Shown: positions 63,737 to 64,000 of the stretch, piece by piece
How the letters are laid out: the number at the start of each line of letters is the position of its first letter
How positions within the stretch are numbered: position 1 is the first letter of the stretch
DNA from: Staphylococcus gallinarum
GTDB taxonomy: Bacteria > Bacillota > Bacilli > Staphylococcales > Staphylococcaceae
DNA: 64,000 bases
NCBI RefSeq assembly: GCF_000875895.1
Contig: NZ_JXCF01000256.1
Coordinates: 186,001-250,000, forward strand
Direction: 5' to 3'
Translations under genes and position numbers: made by a program
Notes under the pieces: model-generated
Told to the model about the DNA's origin: nothing
What the model saw: only the letters and a program-made list of their open reading frames with translations
Database searches by the model: none

Positions 63737-64000
63737 ATGGAATTAAGACATTTACGTTATTTTTTAGCAATTGCCAAAGCAGGGAGTATCTCAAGTGCAG
63801 CAGAGATATTACACATCGCTCAACCGCCTTTAAGTAGACAATTAAAAGATTTGGAAAGAGAATTAGGATTTGAATTATTTGAAAGAAATAAGAAAAGAAA
63901 GGTACAACTCACTGATCAAGGGCGATTTTTTGTTAATAAAGCACAACTCATCTTGAATACAATAGATGATTCAGTAATGGAGACCCAAGAATTCCATGAG
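63737..64000 (+). CDS. LysR-family regulator, N-terminal part (runs off the window)
   Basis: The first 88 codons are present and open MELRHLRYFLAIAKAGSISS. The LysR HTH follows (ISSAAEILHIAQPPLSRQLKDLERELGFELFER), with the usual Q-P-x-L-S-R-Q-I/L core. The ATG follows AAAGGAGTGG. By position (divergent from bsdBCD) it is the likely counterpart of Bacillus BsdA, which activates the operon with salicylate-type phenolic acids; the effector domain lies outside the window. Confidence 0.88.
   Translation, partial: MELRHLRYFLAIAKAGSISSAAEILHIAQPPLSRQLKDLERELGFELFERNKKRKVQLTDQGRFFVNKAQLILNTIDDSVMETQEFHE

Overview
The window is a stretch of AT-rich chromosome from a Staphylococcus species. The genus is suggested by the gene set: a cud/bet glycine-betaine cluster with a GbsR-type regulator, a class I fructose-bisphosphate aldolase of 296 residues, an argD(rocD)-argC-argJ-argB operon, TarM/TagF-type teichoic acid enzymes, a phenol-soluble-modulin-like peptide, strong GGAGG ribosome sites and frequent TTG/GTG starts. 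I cannot fix the species from sequence alone. No rRNA, tRNA, CRISPR array, prophage or intact insertion sequence is visible.

Layout. 1-2075: the start of galU (UDP-glucose synthesis) and a GT4 glycosyltransferase. 2802-6868: a PTS of the ascorbate type (ulaA, ulaB, ulaC) behind a PRD-containing BglG-family regulator with a CcpA (cre) site. 7325-8236: a type I pantothenate kinase. 8410-10641: a cystine-type ABC importer. 11169-12155: bioB behind a BirA-like operator. 12423-15659: pseudouridine catabolism (HTH-kinase fusion, glycosidase, nucleoside transporter), with a cre site. 16601-18923: nagB and an amino-sugar PTS permease. 19127-20101: ornithine carbamoyltransferase with an ARG-box-like promoter. 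20472-20540: a 22-residue PSM-alpha-like peptide gene. 21544-25339: a polyol-type permease, a VOC protein and an M20 amidohydrolase. 25514-29813: arginine/ornithine biosynthesis. 30158-37861: amino acid, ProP-like and glucarate-like transporters, a nucleoside hydrolase, a nitroreductase and a GNAT enzyme. 38332-40485: a GT2/TagF fusion. 40679-42210: an SDR gene, a small unknown gene and a MerR regulator. 42415-48437: choline uptake and oxidation. 48970-50708: a methyltransferase and fda. 50990-56784: a GABA operon (gabR-gabT-gabD-permease). 57345-60799: cardiolipin synthase, a CynX-type MFS and a divergent XRE-cupin regulator. 60887-64000: a UbiX/UbiD hydroxyarylic acid decarboxylase operon with a divergent LysR regulator.

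The theme is transport and catabolism of sugars, nucleosides, amino acids and aromatic acids, together with osmoprotection and arginine supply. Four good cre sites (ula, psu, polyol permease, glucarate permease) suggest carbon catabolite control. ArgR-, BirA-, LysR-, MerR- and XRE-type operators can be read in several intergenic regions.

The most unusual non-coding feature is a family of about 80-bp imperfect palindromes found in five intergenic regions. Three of the five sites are arrays of 210-227-bp units with two classes of conserved spacer. Every site has the same orientation relative to a hairpin beside a neighbouring gene, and in at least four of the five the hairpin looks like that gene's terminator. 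Substitutions between copies are compensatory in the predicted stems.
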